A stretch of DNA of 64,000 bases from Allygus modestus (Eukaryota > Arthropoda > Insecta > Hemiptera > Cicadellidae), in the NCBI GenBank assembly GCA_963675035.1, contig OY776111.1, positions 196,453,766-196,517,765 of the forward strand. The letters run 5' to 3'. The position numbers and the translations under genes are program-made. Of the stretch, positions 19,142 to 27,930 are shown piece after piece. Under the pieces are notes generated by a model. It saw nothing but the letters and a program-made list of their open reading frames with translations, made no database searches and had not been told where the DNA came from. Numbering within the stretch: position 1 is the stretch's first letter; each line of letters starts with the position of its first letter.

Positions 19142-20059
19142 ATGAAGAAACATGCTGTCGACCCCAAGAGAGGCATCGTGAACGAGCTTCATAGACCCGC
19201 CAGAAAGAATTTCGCTAGACGTCGGGTTTTCGTACGTGCTGTTGACGACCTACATCAGATGGATTTAGTCGAAATGAAACCTTTTGCCAAAATCAACGGA
19301 GGTAAAAAATACATTCTCATGATAATTGACGTATTATCAAAGTACGCGTGGGCTGTACCTCTGCCGGACAAAAAAGGCAAGACCGTGGCGTTGGCGATGC
19401 GTGGAGTTTTTGAAAAAAGCAAACGTATACCAAGAAATATTCAGAGTGATCTGGGCACGGATTTTTACAACAAGGAATGTAAAGCGTTAATGAACCAATA
19501 CAACATAAACCACTACAGTTCGTTTACGCATTTAAAAGCATCCGTTGTAGAACGTTTGAATAGAACTATTAAAAATTGGCTTTACAAAGAGTTTAGTGTC
19601 CAGGGAAATTACAAATGGATCGATTTATTGCCGAAATTAATGGATAGGTACAATTCAAGGGTCCACAGATCTATAGGAATGAGACCAAAAGATGTGAAAA
19701 AACAGCATGAGTATGCTTTAGTCAGAAAGTTAACTAAAACGGCTGCAAAGCGAAAACCCAAGTTTAAAGTTAACGATAAAGTGAGAGTATCCAAGTATAA
19801 AACATTATTCGCTAAAGGATACACTCCATCGTGGACTACCGAGCTTTTTACAATTAACCGTGTGCGTAAAACGGCACCCCCAGTTTACCACCTACAAGAC
19901 GAAGAAGGGAATACGATTAAAGGTGTTTTCTACGGACCTGAACTACAACGTACCAACTACCCCGACACTTACCTCGTAGAGAAAATTCTAAAACGGAAAG
20001 GAAATAAGTCATATGTTAAGTGGTTGGGATTCCCATCGCGTTACAACAGTTGGATATAA
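19142..20059 (+). CDS. Retroviral-like integrase with C-terminal chromodomain (305 aa)
   Basis: rve-family DDE integrase that inserts the element, producing the 6-bp duplication. The triad is D41 (QMDLVEM), D103 (QSDLGTDF) and E137 (VVERLNRT), the last two 33 residues apart. The C-terminal 30 residues (YLVEKILKRKG...YVKWLGF...NSWI) are a chromodomain, which may target chromatin; it stops right after SWI. Start set at the first ATG, 19142. The N-terminal zinc-binding (HHCC) domain usual for this family is absent, so either this lineage lacks it or the N-terminus is truncated. A TCAGT initiator lies at 19125-19129 with an A/T-rich TATA-like stretch before it. Confidence 0.9.
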   Translation: MKKHAVDPKRGIVNELHRPARKNFARRRVFVRAVDDLHQMDLVEMKPFAKINGGKKYILMIIDVLSKYAWAVPLPDKKGKTVALAMRGVFEKSKRIPRNIQSDLGTDFYNKECKALMNQYNINHYSSFTHLKASVVERLNRTIKNWLYKEFSVQGNYKWIDLLPKLMDRYNSRVHRSIGMRPKDVKKQHEYALVRKLTKTAAKRKPKFKVNDKVRVSKYKTLFAKGYTPSWTTELFTINRVRKTAPPVYHLQDEEGNTIKGVFYGPELQRTNYPDTYLVEKILKRKGNKSYVKWLGFPSRYNSWI

Positions 20060-20118
20060 GTACAGTATTACGCGAGTATACTCATTACTCCACTTTGTGA
20101 TATCGAACGCTCAACACC

Positions 20119-20721
20119 ATGATAAGACGTCATATTATAGACAAATTTGGACATTCCCTGTTTCTCGAGAAACGCGGGCAGGACGATTACACACTCGATG
20201 AGGATGGAACTAAGAAGTTAAGAACCTCTGGGGATTCCGATCGCGTAAGCAAGGACTATCTAGACAAATTCTATGTTTCCAGAACTGAAATGGAAGGTTT
20301 AAGCGAAAAACTAGAGCTTTTGAACTCGCAGTTGACTCAATTGAACAGTGCTTGCCTAAAATTAGATGTCACAAACCAGTTCTGGGATGCCAAAACATTA
20401 CAACTGTCCAACGTGGGTGCCGGTAAATCGTCGAATGATGCGAGTGTACTCTCCCAGATTTGCCAATACGACGAGTCAGTTGGCAATTTCAAATGCGGAA
20501 CGCGATCCTTTAATCTAGTGGAAACTAGTGCAGACGAACCAGTTTTGACAGGAGGAACAAATAAATATAAAGATTTCATAATAAAAACTTACGGCTCAGA
20601 CAGGGAATACATTCCTACCTCTTCACTAAGGTGGGCTGAAAATCTTGGAAAAGTGTTTGATTACAAAGGTAGAGAACTGATTTGGGACCCCACAGGTAGA
20701 ATACACGCCATCGGAAATTAG
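20119..20721 (+). CDS. Unknown protein with central coiled coil (200 aa)
   Basis: The N-terminus reads MIRRHIIDKFGHSLF. Heptad-like Leu/Glu spacing over about residues 52-80 (EMEGLSEKLELLNSQLTQLN) suggests a short coiled coil and therefore oligomerisation. The C-terminal part has Gly- and aromatic-rich segments (GGTNKYKDFIIKTYG, FDYKGRELIW). This layout could suit a trimeric fibre or spike-like virion protein, but nothing in the sequence proves it. TATAAG (20055-20060, over the integrase stop codon) is 29 bp before TCATTA (+1 20084); the ATG is 35 nt further. Confidence 0.65.
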   Translation: MIRRHIIDKFGHSLFLEKRGQDDYTLDEDGTKKLRTSGDSDRVSKDYLDKFYVSRTEMEGLSEKLELLNSQLTQLNSACLKLDVTNQFWDAKTLQLSNVGAGKSSNDASVLSQICQYDESVGNFKCGTRSFNLVETSADEPVLTGGTNKYKDFIIKTYGSDREYIPTSSLRWAENLGKVFDYKGRELIWDPTGRIHAIGN

Positions 20722-20957
20722 CCAAAACTGAAATAGTCTAAAAGCTGACACGCAGAGGACAAAACCAATGCAAAATCTTTGTCTACAATTTCTACAAAGT
20801 GTCAAGCCGATGCTGTCGTCGAAAGAACTTCAAATCGTTCATTGTTAATTTCGCCACCGCGCACACCCTCCGCCTTGCGCAGAAGTCACCAAATCCTCCT
20901 ACATCAAAAAGTTTTCGCAGACGGTATAAACCGGGTGGCCTTGGAAAGAATACAAAA

Positions 20958-21080
20958 CAAGTTCAGACCGGTCGGCACGCCTTTAAAAGAAAAACAAGTT
21001 CAGACCGGGCGGCACGCCAAAGAATACAAAACTCAAGTTTAGACCGTATAAAAACGAACCGGGCGGCACACCAGTCAGTC
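20958..21080 (+). promoter_or_regulatory. Promoter with three repeats of AAGTTCAGACCGG-CGGCACGCC
   Basis: Two complete copies (20958-20981, 20995-21018), and a third (21034-21072) split by TATAAAAACGAA, which is itself the TATA box (21047). TCAGTC (21075-21080) follows at 30 bp and the ATG begins at 21081. The spacing of the repeats is 37-39 bp. They look like upstream binding sites for one factor. Confidence 0.55.
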
Positions 21081-22214
21081 ATGGACGCAGCAGTAAAACG
21101 ATCAGTGCCGACACCACGTAAGGATCTCAGCCGCGTGAAGCGCCGACGGACTAGGCCTCCATCACCCGCCCCACAGCCGCCCGTCTATCCGGACGTCAAC
21201 ACCATGGACATAGACCAGCTCCTAGCCACGTTGACCGGAGAAACACTGCAGGAAGCGCCTGCTCCGACATTCTACACTTCAGCACAGCAAAAGGAAGAGG
21301 AGGAGGGTGATGTATACCGACCTGAACATCCATCGATGCATCCAGCTCCACCGCCACCACCGCCACCACCGCCACCAGCACAGCAGCAGTCTACTAAAAC
21401 GAGCGATCCACCACAATTGAGCTGGGAACCCCGTCTGATACTTCGCCAAATATACAAAGTGGCAACTCAAGGCGATGCTGTTGTTGGACTTGACTTGTTG
21501 AAGGACTTCAAACCGTCCATTTATTTGGTAAATAATCTATCCACTGTTGAATTTACCTTTGATGACTTACTCAGTCTACAAAGTGCCTCTGTTTCAAATG
21601 CAATTAATCGGTTTTTATCTGAAAGAGTGTTATTCAAACCGTTCTATCTGCACACGATTCTTGTTGAAGCAAGAGCTAATGGAATTGTTGCACTGTGCAA
21701 CTATCACATGAAACAAAAGCCTGTTAATTACAACATAAACTCTGTAATATTGTCAAAACCAACTAATGAGTCGGACATTGTACGTCAGACGCCCAGAGTG
21801 TTACTACAAAATGCGGGCTGGAGTTCTTTGAAACGTTCGTTTCCGTCCCTCGAAAGCTATTTTAATATTTTAATTGAAATTAGTCCAGCTGTACAGTTTT
21901 TGATTTCACGCTACAGTAGATACTTTTCTAAACACTACAAGGCTGTGGCATTGCTTTCAACAAAAACCACAACCGATATGGTCGCCATGACTCTGGACAA
22001 ACAGCTTGTTCGTCACATCACCACTGACTTGCCTCGATTACTTCAAGAGTTGAATGAAAGAAGACTGCCCGTGGAGACGCAAGACCACTGGTACGAACGG
22101 ACCTCACTACGGAGCTCAATGTTACCGTGGATAGACTCTGAAGTTCGTCGTTTTTGTGTGTCAAATATAACTAACTCTGTGTTGGAAAATTTGAAGTATG
22201 TATCAAGATGGTAA
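21081..22214 (+). CDS. Proline-rich protein of unknown function (377 aa)
   Basis: Start chosen at 21081 because TATA (21047) and TCAGTC initiator put transcription start at about 21077; the frame is open further upstream but that part would lie in the promoter. The leader is 4 nt, so some ribosomes may begin at the next ATG, 21204, which has the better context (ACCATGG). Domains: a basic, Arg/Pro-rich N-terminus (VKRRRTRPPSP, a likely nuclear signal), an acidic stretch (EEEEGD), a run of ten to twelve prolines, then about 270 residues of mixed helix with no family I recognise. It may be a regulatory or terminal protein; function unknown. Confidence 0.65.
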   Translation: MDAAVKRSVPTPRKDLSRVKRRRTRPPSPAPQPPVYPDVNTMDIDQLLATLTGETLQEAPAPTFYTSAQQKEEEEGDVYRPEHPSMHPAPPPPPPPPPPAQQQSTKTSDPPQLSWEPRLILRQIYKVATQGDAVVGLDLLKDFKPSIYLVNNLSTVEFTFDDLLSLQSASVSNAINRFLSERVLFKPFYLHTILVEARANGIVALCNYHMKQKPVNYNINSVILSKPTNESDIVRQTPRVLLQNAGWSSLKRSFPSLESYFNILIEISPAVQFLISRYSRYFSKHYKAVALLSTKTTTDMVAMTLDKQLVRHITTDLPRLLQELNERRLPVETQDHWYERTSLRSSMLPWIDSEVRRFCVSNITNSVLENLKYVSRW

Positions 22215-22686
22215 TTGCAAGTGTATAATTTGAGATTTTTTAAAATATAATGCACGTAGCAGTATTTGTGTGTAACTTTATTTCTCTTCCTCACATATAT
22301 TTGCGGGAGAAATAATAACACGTATAGTTAGTACAAGTATTTATTAATAAAAGCTAACAACAAGAGTTTACATTGAAAGTATAAACCAATGATTTACAAT
22401 AGTACAGATGGATTCGTAAATATAAACAGTACATCATATTTCAATATGAAATAGAGCAAAGTACAAAATTTCAGGAAAAACATTTTATGCATAGTTACGC
22501 ATTTGAATAAGTTCAAATAAAGTAACGGTGAACAACATGGATTTATCAGAAAGACATTACTACATATTTTTGTTTCAACATAAGTCAATTATGATAACTG
22601 TGTAAAGAACACTAAAGGGCATGTTAAATTATTATATATATACAAAATGACAGTTCACCAGCTCATCTACAATCTACATATGATAG
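22215..22686. other. Convergent 3' ends; inverted repeat with the polymerase leader
   Basis: 472 bp between the stop of the proline-rich gene (+) and that of the CxxC gene (-). A/T-rich, with AATAAA-like signals usable from both strands (for example about 22340-22350). It contains the 24-bp repeat at 22650-22673 that is complementary to 27446-27469. Confidence 0.6.
22650..22673 (+). repeat. 24-bp inverted repeat, copy near the 3' end of the polymerase unit
   Basis: Reads ACAGTTCACCAGCTCATCTA plus four bases on the plus strand. The same 24 bases with one change lie on the minus strand at 27469-27446, exactly where the polymerase transcript is predicted to begin. The two copies bracket the polymerase and CxxC genes. 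Confidence 0.8.
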
Positions 22687-23403
22687 TTAAATACAAGGAT
22701 TTGCAATTATTAAAAACGGAAAGGGTCGTTCGATTACATTGTGGGAAGTAACAACTGAAACATCGCTATCGCTACTGTTGTCAAAATCATGCTCATGTGT
22801 TGTTTGCTTACATTGACTATAATCTAAGTATTGAAATAGAGGTTGGAAAACACACCTATCACACCAACTATTTTCTTGTTTAACAATGTTATCTACAAAA
22901 TGGTTAACACTGAATTCAAAATGCCTAGTGATTTTATAAAATTTCCAGTTTCTTTGTGTCCAAAACAATTGATAGTCAAATTCAAAATAGTTGTGACTTT
23001 CTGAAGGACTACAAGTTATTTCAAAACAAGATTGACACAGTACAAAAGTATTTCTAAAGCTTAAATTGCCTAAACTAAATTCATAATAGTCAAAGGTTAT
23101 ATGATATGTTTGAATATCACAAGGCAGAAATTCAGGGATTAGCTCTGATGGATGATTAATTAACATTATAAATTCCTTTCTGTCCAAGCATGAAATGTCA
23201 AGAAATCTGTATTCATAACTATATGGATTTTCTGGGGGAGGAGTCTCTTTAAACCAAACAGTCTTTAAAGTTTTTCTAACATCTCTTTGGACGGTCAGTG
23301 GGAGTAGTGACAGTATATTAATGCTGTCTATTGATTCTAAATCAATTTCTGTATCTATATGCTTGCCAAATGCAATTACAGATTTTTCATATAAAGTAGC
23401 CAT
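22687..23403 (-). CDS. Unknown protein with two CxxC pairs (238 aa)
   Basis: Start placed at 23403 (MATLYEKSVIAFGKH), 37 bp after the polymerase stop; a longer frame exists but would overlap the polymerase. Residues about 28-45 (ILSLLPLTVQRDV) form a short Leu/Pro motif; C123-x2-C126 and C181-x2-C184 are probably one zinc site, with aromatic-rich sequence between. The tail is acidic/Ser-rich (DFDNSSDSDVS). The start (M-x-x-LYE) and the Leu-Pro motif resemble those of the Cys-rich protein at 29380-29793, so the two may be related. I do not know a function. Confidence 0.6.
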   Translation of the reverse strand: MATLYEKSVIAFGKHIDTEIDLESIDSINILSLLPLTVQRDVRKTLKTVWFKETPPPENPYSYEYRFLDISCLDRKEFIMLINHPSELIPEFLPCDIQTYHITFDYYEFSLGNLSFRNTFVLCQSCFEITCSPSESHNYFEFDYQLFWTQRNWKFYKITRHFEFSVNHFVDNIVKQENSWCDRCVFQPLFQYLDYSQCKQTTHEHDFDNSSDSDVSVVTSHNVIERPFPFLIIANPCI

Positions 23404-23440
23404 ATGCACTACCGCAAAACACCTTAAATATAACGGGACT

Positions 23441-26400
23441 TTAAACTTCCGCCTCGGATTGTGATGAGCTGTTTCTCCGATGCTCACGAAGCAGTTCTTG
23501 AATTCTGTAGTGACCATGCGCCAGGGTTCGTATGTTGTCTTCAAGTATGAAACGTTTGTCATCATCGAATGTCAACGACCGTTTTACCATAGTAGCTGAG
23601 GTTAGCTTAAACTGCTTGCACCTAATGAGATTAAACTTTGCCGTGTACTCAGTTTTATTAAACAGAGCATCTTTGTAGTGCTCAAACGTGATTTTCTTCT
23701 CAACATAAGACTTCTTTATACCCTTAGCCTTTTTGACTTCATTTTTTTCCGTTGGACTGGAGCTAAAACGTTGTGCATACAGTTTGGATCTCAAGCCTAT
23801 ATGTTCAAACAGAACTCTTCCTTTAGTTTCATCTTTAAATTTACCAGCGACCTGTTTATTTCTATCGTCTCTCATGGGGTGATCTTTCGGATAGTTGGAC
23901 AAATCCAAGTAGTCATCGGCAATTTTCTTGAGGAGTGTATAGACGTTCTCATCTGTTTCCACCAGGATGACCAGTCCATCAGTGTCTAGGTAACATAGGT
24001 ATATACGAATCCCCGGAGGTCTGAAGCATGCATGTAGCACATTGTAGAAGAAATCATACATATGTACCTTGGATAGGTCCAGTGTAACAGCTCCAATGTA
24101 GATAGGCTTGTCCAATGTTACGCATCTCTTCTGGAGGTGAACCAGTACAATTCCATCTTCATCTCCCTCTTTGACAATAGTTCTATCAACAAATCTTGCT
24201 TGTCTTGCGTACTTTTCAAATGATTCTTTGGTTGTTACTACACGAACGTCCCTATGATGTCGATCATTCTGACAACTTTTTCCAAAAGACGCATTGTTCA
24301 TAAGCTTGAAAAAGTTCCTTGAAAAATCATTAGTAGCTTTCCTTCTGAGGTTGGAGTTGTATTCAATGAATTTCTTCATCCACTGTGACTGTGAAAACCT
24401 GAGTACTCTATGTACTTTGGTGACTCGAAGTCCAAGTCTTTCGGCTTGCTGAAAACTAGTATAATGGGCAATGTAACGTTCCTTTTTATTCAGCGTTGCC
24501 AATAATTTTTTTACTTTTCCATTAGGTGGCACTGCCTTCTCAGGCAAAGGAGGCAAATCATTTAATTTATCGTGAACGCCTTGTGGAACGTCTACATCGC
24601 ATTCAAGAATAAATCCGAAGGGAGAATCCGGAGATAGGTTTGACCACTCGACTTTTTCAGGATTTTCTTCCCACTTGAAGTTCCCTGTAGGCAGAACTTG
24701 ACTCAACGAATGAGCGTAAAGCATGCAGGCGTCCAGGTAAAGAAGATAACTGGTTGGCTCATCGGGTTTGTAGTCTGACTTACGTTCAAGAAGCTCGTTG
24801 TTGGCCTTTGCATATCTTAAAGAACTCTGTACAATTCCTCCTCGGATTGATGACTCGATCATGAGAAACTGATCATAATCGGTTATTAATTCTAGGGTGA
24901 TTCCTGTAATTTTTAACATCGCTTGCCAAGACAGTGAAGGGGCTGTCCAAAAATGACATATGTCCAGGTTATAGTTTTCGTAGCTTATTGCTCGAAATGA
25001 ATTGAGAACATCAGTTAGTAAACATACGTCTAGTTTCAAGTAAAAATCATGAAAATCTCCGAAAGTTTTAAAGTGTAAACTTTCCCACACACGAGATGCA
25101 TGATTATAATCTTCGTCGCTGATATCACTGTCATTTAGTTTGTTTTTGAAAGCTTCTTTAGGCGGAAGGCCTTCCTCTAGAAACTTGTCTTCGGACGTTA
25201 CAAAGTCATAACAGTACACCCCTTTTCTTATAATTAAATCAAAATGTTCTGAGGGTACTAGTTTCGAGCTTTCGATAAAATCAGTCGGCGGCAAATTTCT
25301 TGTTAATTCATCCAAACTAGCTGACATCATTCTGTAAGAATCTAGGAATCGCACCCAAATATTTCCTATTTGAATGGATATAGCTATCATCTTTTCTTTG
25401 TTTGAAGGAATCATTCTTATGTCACATCCTTTTAAGACGTCCAGGTTAGAAACTATAAAAGCCTGATCATAATTTGACAAGTTGTGCAACCATACAGGAA
25501 TAAAATTTGGTGTTTTACATCTAAGATTGCATCGACTACACAGAGAATGCCGAAATTTTGAAGTGATGTGATCGTGATCTGCACATTTGAGGGTATCAGT
25601 GTTTAGCTCACTAAACGTTCTTTTACAAAGTTCACATTCCACTGATTCATCATGCCGCTTGCCTTCTTCTTCATTCATGGACATAGGTTTGTTAATGGAA
25701 TATATTTTCTCGATACGTTCGGCTACTTCTTTTATGTGGAGCAAAAACTTAGCCCCCGCGTTTGGACCCCGATAAAGAAACGGTTCTGTCGAAATGTTTA
25801 ACTCCTCAAGTGTTTCCGAATCATATGTGGATGAAATAATGGTACAAAAACTGTTCGCATTGTGTCTCTGATAGGTCTTCCCATCGTAATCTATATCTCC
25901 TGTACAGACAGGTGTTAGCGTCGACTCAAAGTCAGCAACTATTGTAAACGGCACTTTTATTTGAGTTTCAAACTGTTGAAACTGCAACGTGTTCTTATCA
26001 GGAGAGGGGAGTTTAATTTCTGTAGGTTTATGTTTTCCGCACAAAGTTAAATGTTCCTTCAGCCATACTTCAGCGTTAGGCTTGCAATTCCTCACCTCTT
26101 TACTTTGAGAGCATCGTTTACAGACTACTATCTTATTGCTACCTTTCCTAATTTGCTTCTGAATTAGTTTAACAAAGTCTTGAATGTAGACGAAGTGAGA
26201 TTGGTTATCCTTTCCATGTAAAAGCAGAAGATCTGTATGGTCGCTCAGCTCATCAACAACCCGAAGAGGAGCAATTTTATTTTCGCTAGTATACTCAAAA
26301 ACGTTAACTGAAACATTGATATTTCGTTTTTCGAACTGTTTGATTTGATTTATATTGACAGGGAACTTGAGACCGTCAAAGTTATACTTGTTTAGTAAAA

Positions 26401-27436
26401 CATCAAACGATTTTTCAGTGAGTGTAACATTTGGTTTTACATTCGGGATATGCTTTGTTAGCATACTATAAACAAAGCATCGATTATCTTCATTCATTAC
26501 GTTAACACAAGCATTACGTTTAACTAATTTAGCTGGTAAAGGTACATAGCTTGAACCACTTGGTTCCTTGTAAACAAACTTACTTACACGTAATGTTAGA
26601 CATTTAACGTTGTTGAAGATCCATCCACTTTTTTCAGCCTCCTGTTCGTCTTCTTCTTGCAAAAGCTTCGCCCCATCACTATGTAGTTGACTGTCCAAAT
26701 CATCGGTCCCAGCAAACACCATCCTGGATTGAGTTTTGAAGTTTCTAGTAGCAGTCAGTCCTTCTTCAGGAAGTTCGTAATAGGCTTCAAGTACCATATT
26801 GAATTTAAGCGAGCGAGTTATTTCCATTTCACTATTAAGAATGTCTTTTACAACTACTAGTGCAGATTCAACAAAAGGAACCAAGTCAATAAAGTCACCT
26901 TTTTTGTTTTTGATACAATAGTCCCGAGCATTATTAAGAGCCTTTTTTAATTCCCAAGTTAAGTCAATAGAGTCACCATTTTTGTTTTTGATATAATAGT
27001 CCCTATCATTATGAATAGCCTTTGTAGGCTCTGAAGAGTCATTGATAGCAGACGATACTGGGGTAGATGTCGATGGCAAAGATGTGGGTGAATCCCTACT
27101 GGGTTTTTTTTGAAGTCTTCTTAGTTTAGCGGAAATATTAGAAGGTTCACACTTTCTTTTTAACACTGAACTGTTCGTTTTGATACTGCTAGTACTACTG
27201 CCGCCACCGGACGCAGGTGGCTGGCAGACACTACCTCCAACATATTGTTTTTGAGTGTTACCTGAACTGTCCACACGAGGCAAATCTGGGACCACTGGTC
27301 TACTTTGTTGCGGTGATTGAAAATTTAACTGTGGTGTATAAAAGTTACTAAGTGAAAGACATATTGTCTGATGTTTATCGCGAACACTAGTAGTAAGAAA
27401 ATATGCTTCACGACAAACTGCGCACATAAACATCAC
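23441..27436 (-). CDS. DNA polymerase B, protein-primed type (1331 aa)
   Basis: Replicates the element. Visible in order: a C2HC zinc finger (C5, C8, H22, C26); a Ser/Thr/Pro-rich linker to about residue 140; Exo I with D502-F-E504; an HNH/endonuclease-VII-like zinc module at about 605-645 (CELCK ... DHDH ... CSRCN) inserted before the Exo II region (HNLSNYDQAF); motif A with D902 in YLDACMLYAHSL; motif B KLMNNASFGKS near 1047; and motif C DTD at 1151-1153. All catalytic acids are present. The family (DNA_pol_B_2) uses a terminal protein primer. Length is in the normal range and there are no stops. TATAAG (27498) and TCACAGT give a start near 27469, a 33-nt leader. Confidence 0.93.
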   Translation of the reverse strand: MMFMCAVCREAYFLTTSVRDKHQTICLSLSNFYTPQLNFQSPQQSRPVVPDLPRVDSSGNTQKQYVGGSVCQPPASGGGSSTSSIKTNSSVLKRKCEPSNISAKLRRLQKKPSRDSPTSLPSTSTPVSSAINDSSEPTKAIHNDRDYYIKNKNGDSIDLTWELKKALNNARDYCIKNKKGDFIDLVPFVESALVVVKDILNSEMEITRSLKFNMVLEAYYELPEEGLTATRNFKTQSRMVFAGTDDLDSQLHSDGAKLLQEEDEQEAEKSGWIFNNVKCLTLRVSKFVYKEPSGSSYVPLPAKLVKRNACVNVMNEDNRCFVYSMLTKHIPNVKPNVTLTEKSFDVLLNKYNFDGLKFPVNINQIKQFEKRNINVSVNVFEYTSENKIAPLRVVDELSDHTDLLLLHGKDNQSHFVYIQDFVKLIQKQIRKGSNKIVVCKRCSQSKEVRNCKPNAEVWLKEHLTLCGKHKPTEIKLPSPDKNTLQFQQFETQIKVPFTIVADFESTLTPVCTGDIDYDGKTYQRHNANSFCTIISSTYDSETLEELNISTEPFLYRGPNAGAKFLLHIKEVAERIEKIYSINKPMSMNEEEGKRHDESVECELCKRTFSELNTDTLKCADHDHITSKFRHSLCSRCNLRCKTPNFIPVWLHNLSNYDQAFIVSNLDVLKGCDIRMIPSNKEKMIAISIQIGNIWVRFLDSYRMMSASLDELTRNLPPTDFIESSKLVPSEHFDLIIRKGVYCYDFVTSEDKFLEEGLPPKEAFKNKLNDSDISDEDYNHASRVWESLHFKTFGDFHDFYLKLDVCLLTDVLNSFRAISYENYNLDICHFWTAPSLSWQAMLKITGITLELITDYDQFLMIESSIRGGIVQSSLRYAKANNELLERKSDYKPDEPTSYLLYLDACMLYAHSLSQVLPTGNFKWEENPEKVEWSNLSPDSPFGFILECDVDVPQGVHDKLNDLPPLPEKAVPPNGKVKKLLATLNKKERYIAHYTSFQQAERLGLRVTKVHRVLRFSQSQWMKKFIEYNSNLRRKATNDFSRNFFKLMNNASFGKSCQNDRHHRDVRVVTTKESFEKYARQARFVDRTIVKEGDEDGIVLVHLQKRCVTLDKPIYIGAVTLDLSKVHMYDFFYNVLHACFRPPGIRIYLCYLDTDGLVILVETDENVYTLLKKIADDYLDLSNYPKDHPMRDDRNKQVAGKFKDETKGRVLFEHIGLRSKLYAQRFSSSPTEKNEVKKAKGIKKSYVEKKITFEHYKDALFNKTEYTAKFNLIRCKQFKLTSATMVKRSLTFDDDKRFILEDNIRTLAHGHYRIQELLREHRRNSSSQSEAEV

Positions 27437-27445
27437 ACGCGAACT

Positions 27446-27469
27446 ATTGCAGATGAGCTGGTGAACTGT
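27446..27469 (-). repeat. 24-bp inverted repeat, copy in the polymerase 5' leader
   Basis: Partner of 22650-22673, 23 of 24 identical. It coincides with the first 24 nucleotides of the predicted polymerase mRNA (initiator A at 27469). Confidence 0.75.
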
Positions 27470-27886
27470 GACTCAAACCCCGCTCACATCTGCTTATAAA
27501 GTCGTGGACCCCTTCTCTGTTGGGGTTGGGTATGCGAGCAGGATAGAGATAGGGGCGTTGGCTACACTAATGCTACCCTGTGAGCAAGAGGGAGAGCAAA
27601 ACATGCTAGAAAGAAACAGAAAACCTCTTGGGCGTGGTCGTTTTACGTTTGCTAGCAGCAGAGAGATAGAGAAGGAAATAGTCCCCCTAACAGAGACAGA
27701 CGATCTCTTGGGCGTGGTCATTTAACGCTATTGGTAAGAGCGAGAGGGGGTGCAACGAAGATATCAGTTGGGTGTGGTCATTTGAAGCTGTAGAAAAAGA
27801 TAGAGCTATAGTGTGAGGGAGACAACAACATAGAGGAGTACGGGCGGGTTTGATATAAATACACGTATGTTTCAGCAGTTGAGTTC
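27470..27886. promoter_or_regulatory. Bidirectional control region with repeated GGGCGTGGTC sites
   Basis: Lies between the polymerase (minus) and the two-ORF unit (plus). Three copies of a 21-bp element, CTTGGGCGTGGTCATTTAAC-like, occur at 27627-27647, 27707-27727 and 27767-27787. The core GGGCGTGG resembles KLF/Sp-type sites. TATAAG near 27498 drives leftward; TATAAAT (27854) with TCAGTC (+1 27887) drives rightward. Confidence 0.55.
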
Positions 27887-27930
27887 AGTCGAGCGCGTCT
27901 CCGCACATCATCTGCACCGCTCTTCTGATT
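27887..27930 (+). ncRNA. Predicted non-coding leader exon
   Basis: Starts at the TCAGTC initiator 33 bp after TATAAAT and ends at a perfect GTAAGT donor (27931). It has no ATG. Two acceptors downstream each lie just before an ORF (after 29368 and after 29960), so this exon could serve both. Confidence 0.5.

Noticed and set aside
20799..21080. N-terminal extension of the proline-rich protein
   Set aside because: It would lie upstream of the TATA/TCAGTC promoter and consists of translated promoter repeats.
23404..23565. N-terminal extension of the 238-aa CxxC protein
   Set aside because: Overlaps the end of the polymerase gene in another frame; the ATG at 23403 lies just after the polymerase stop.
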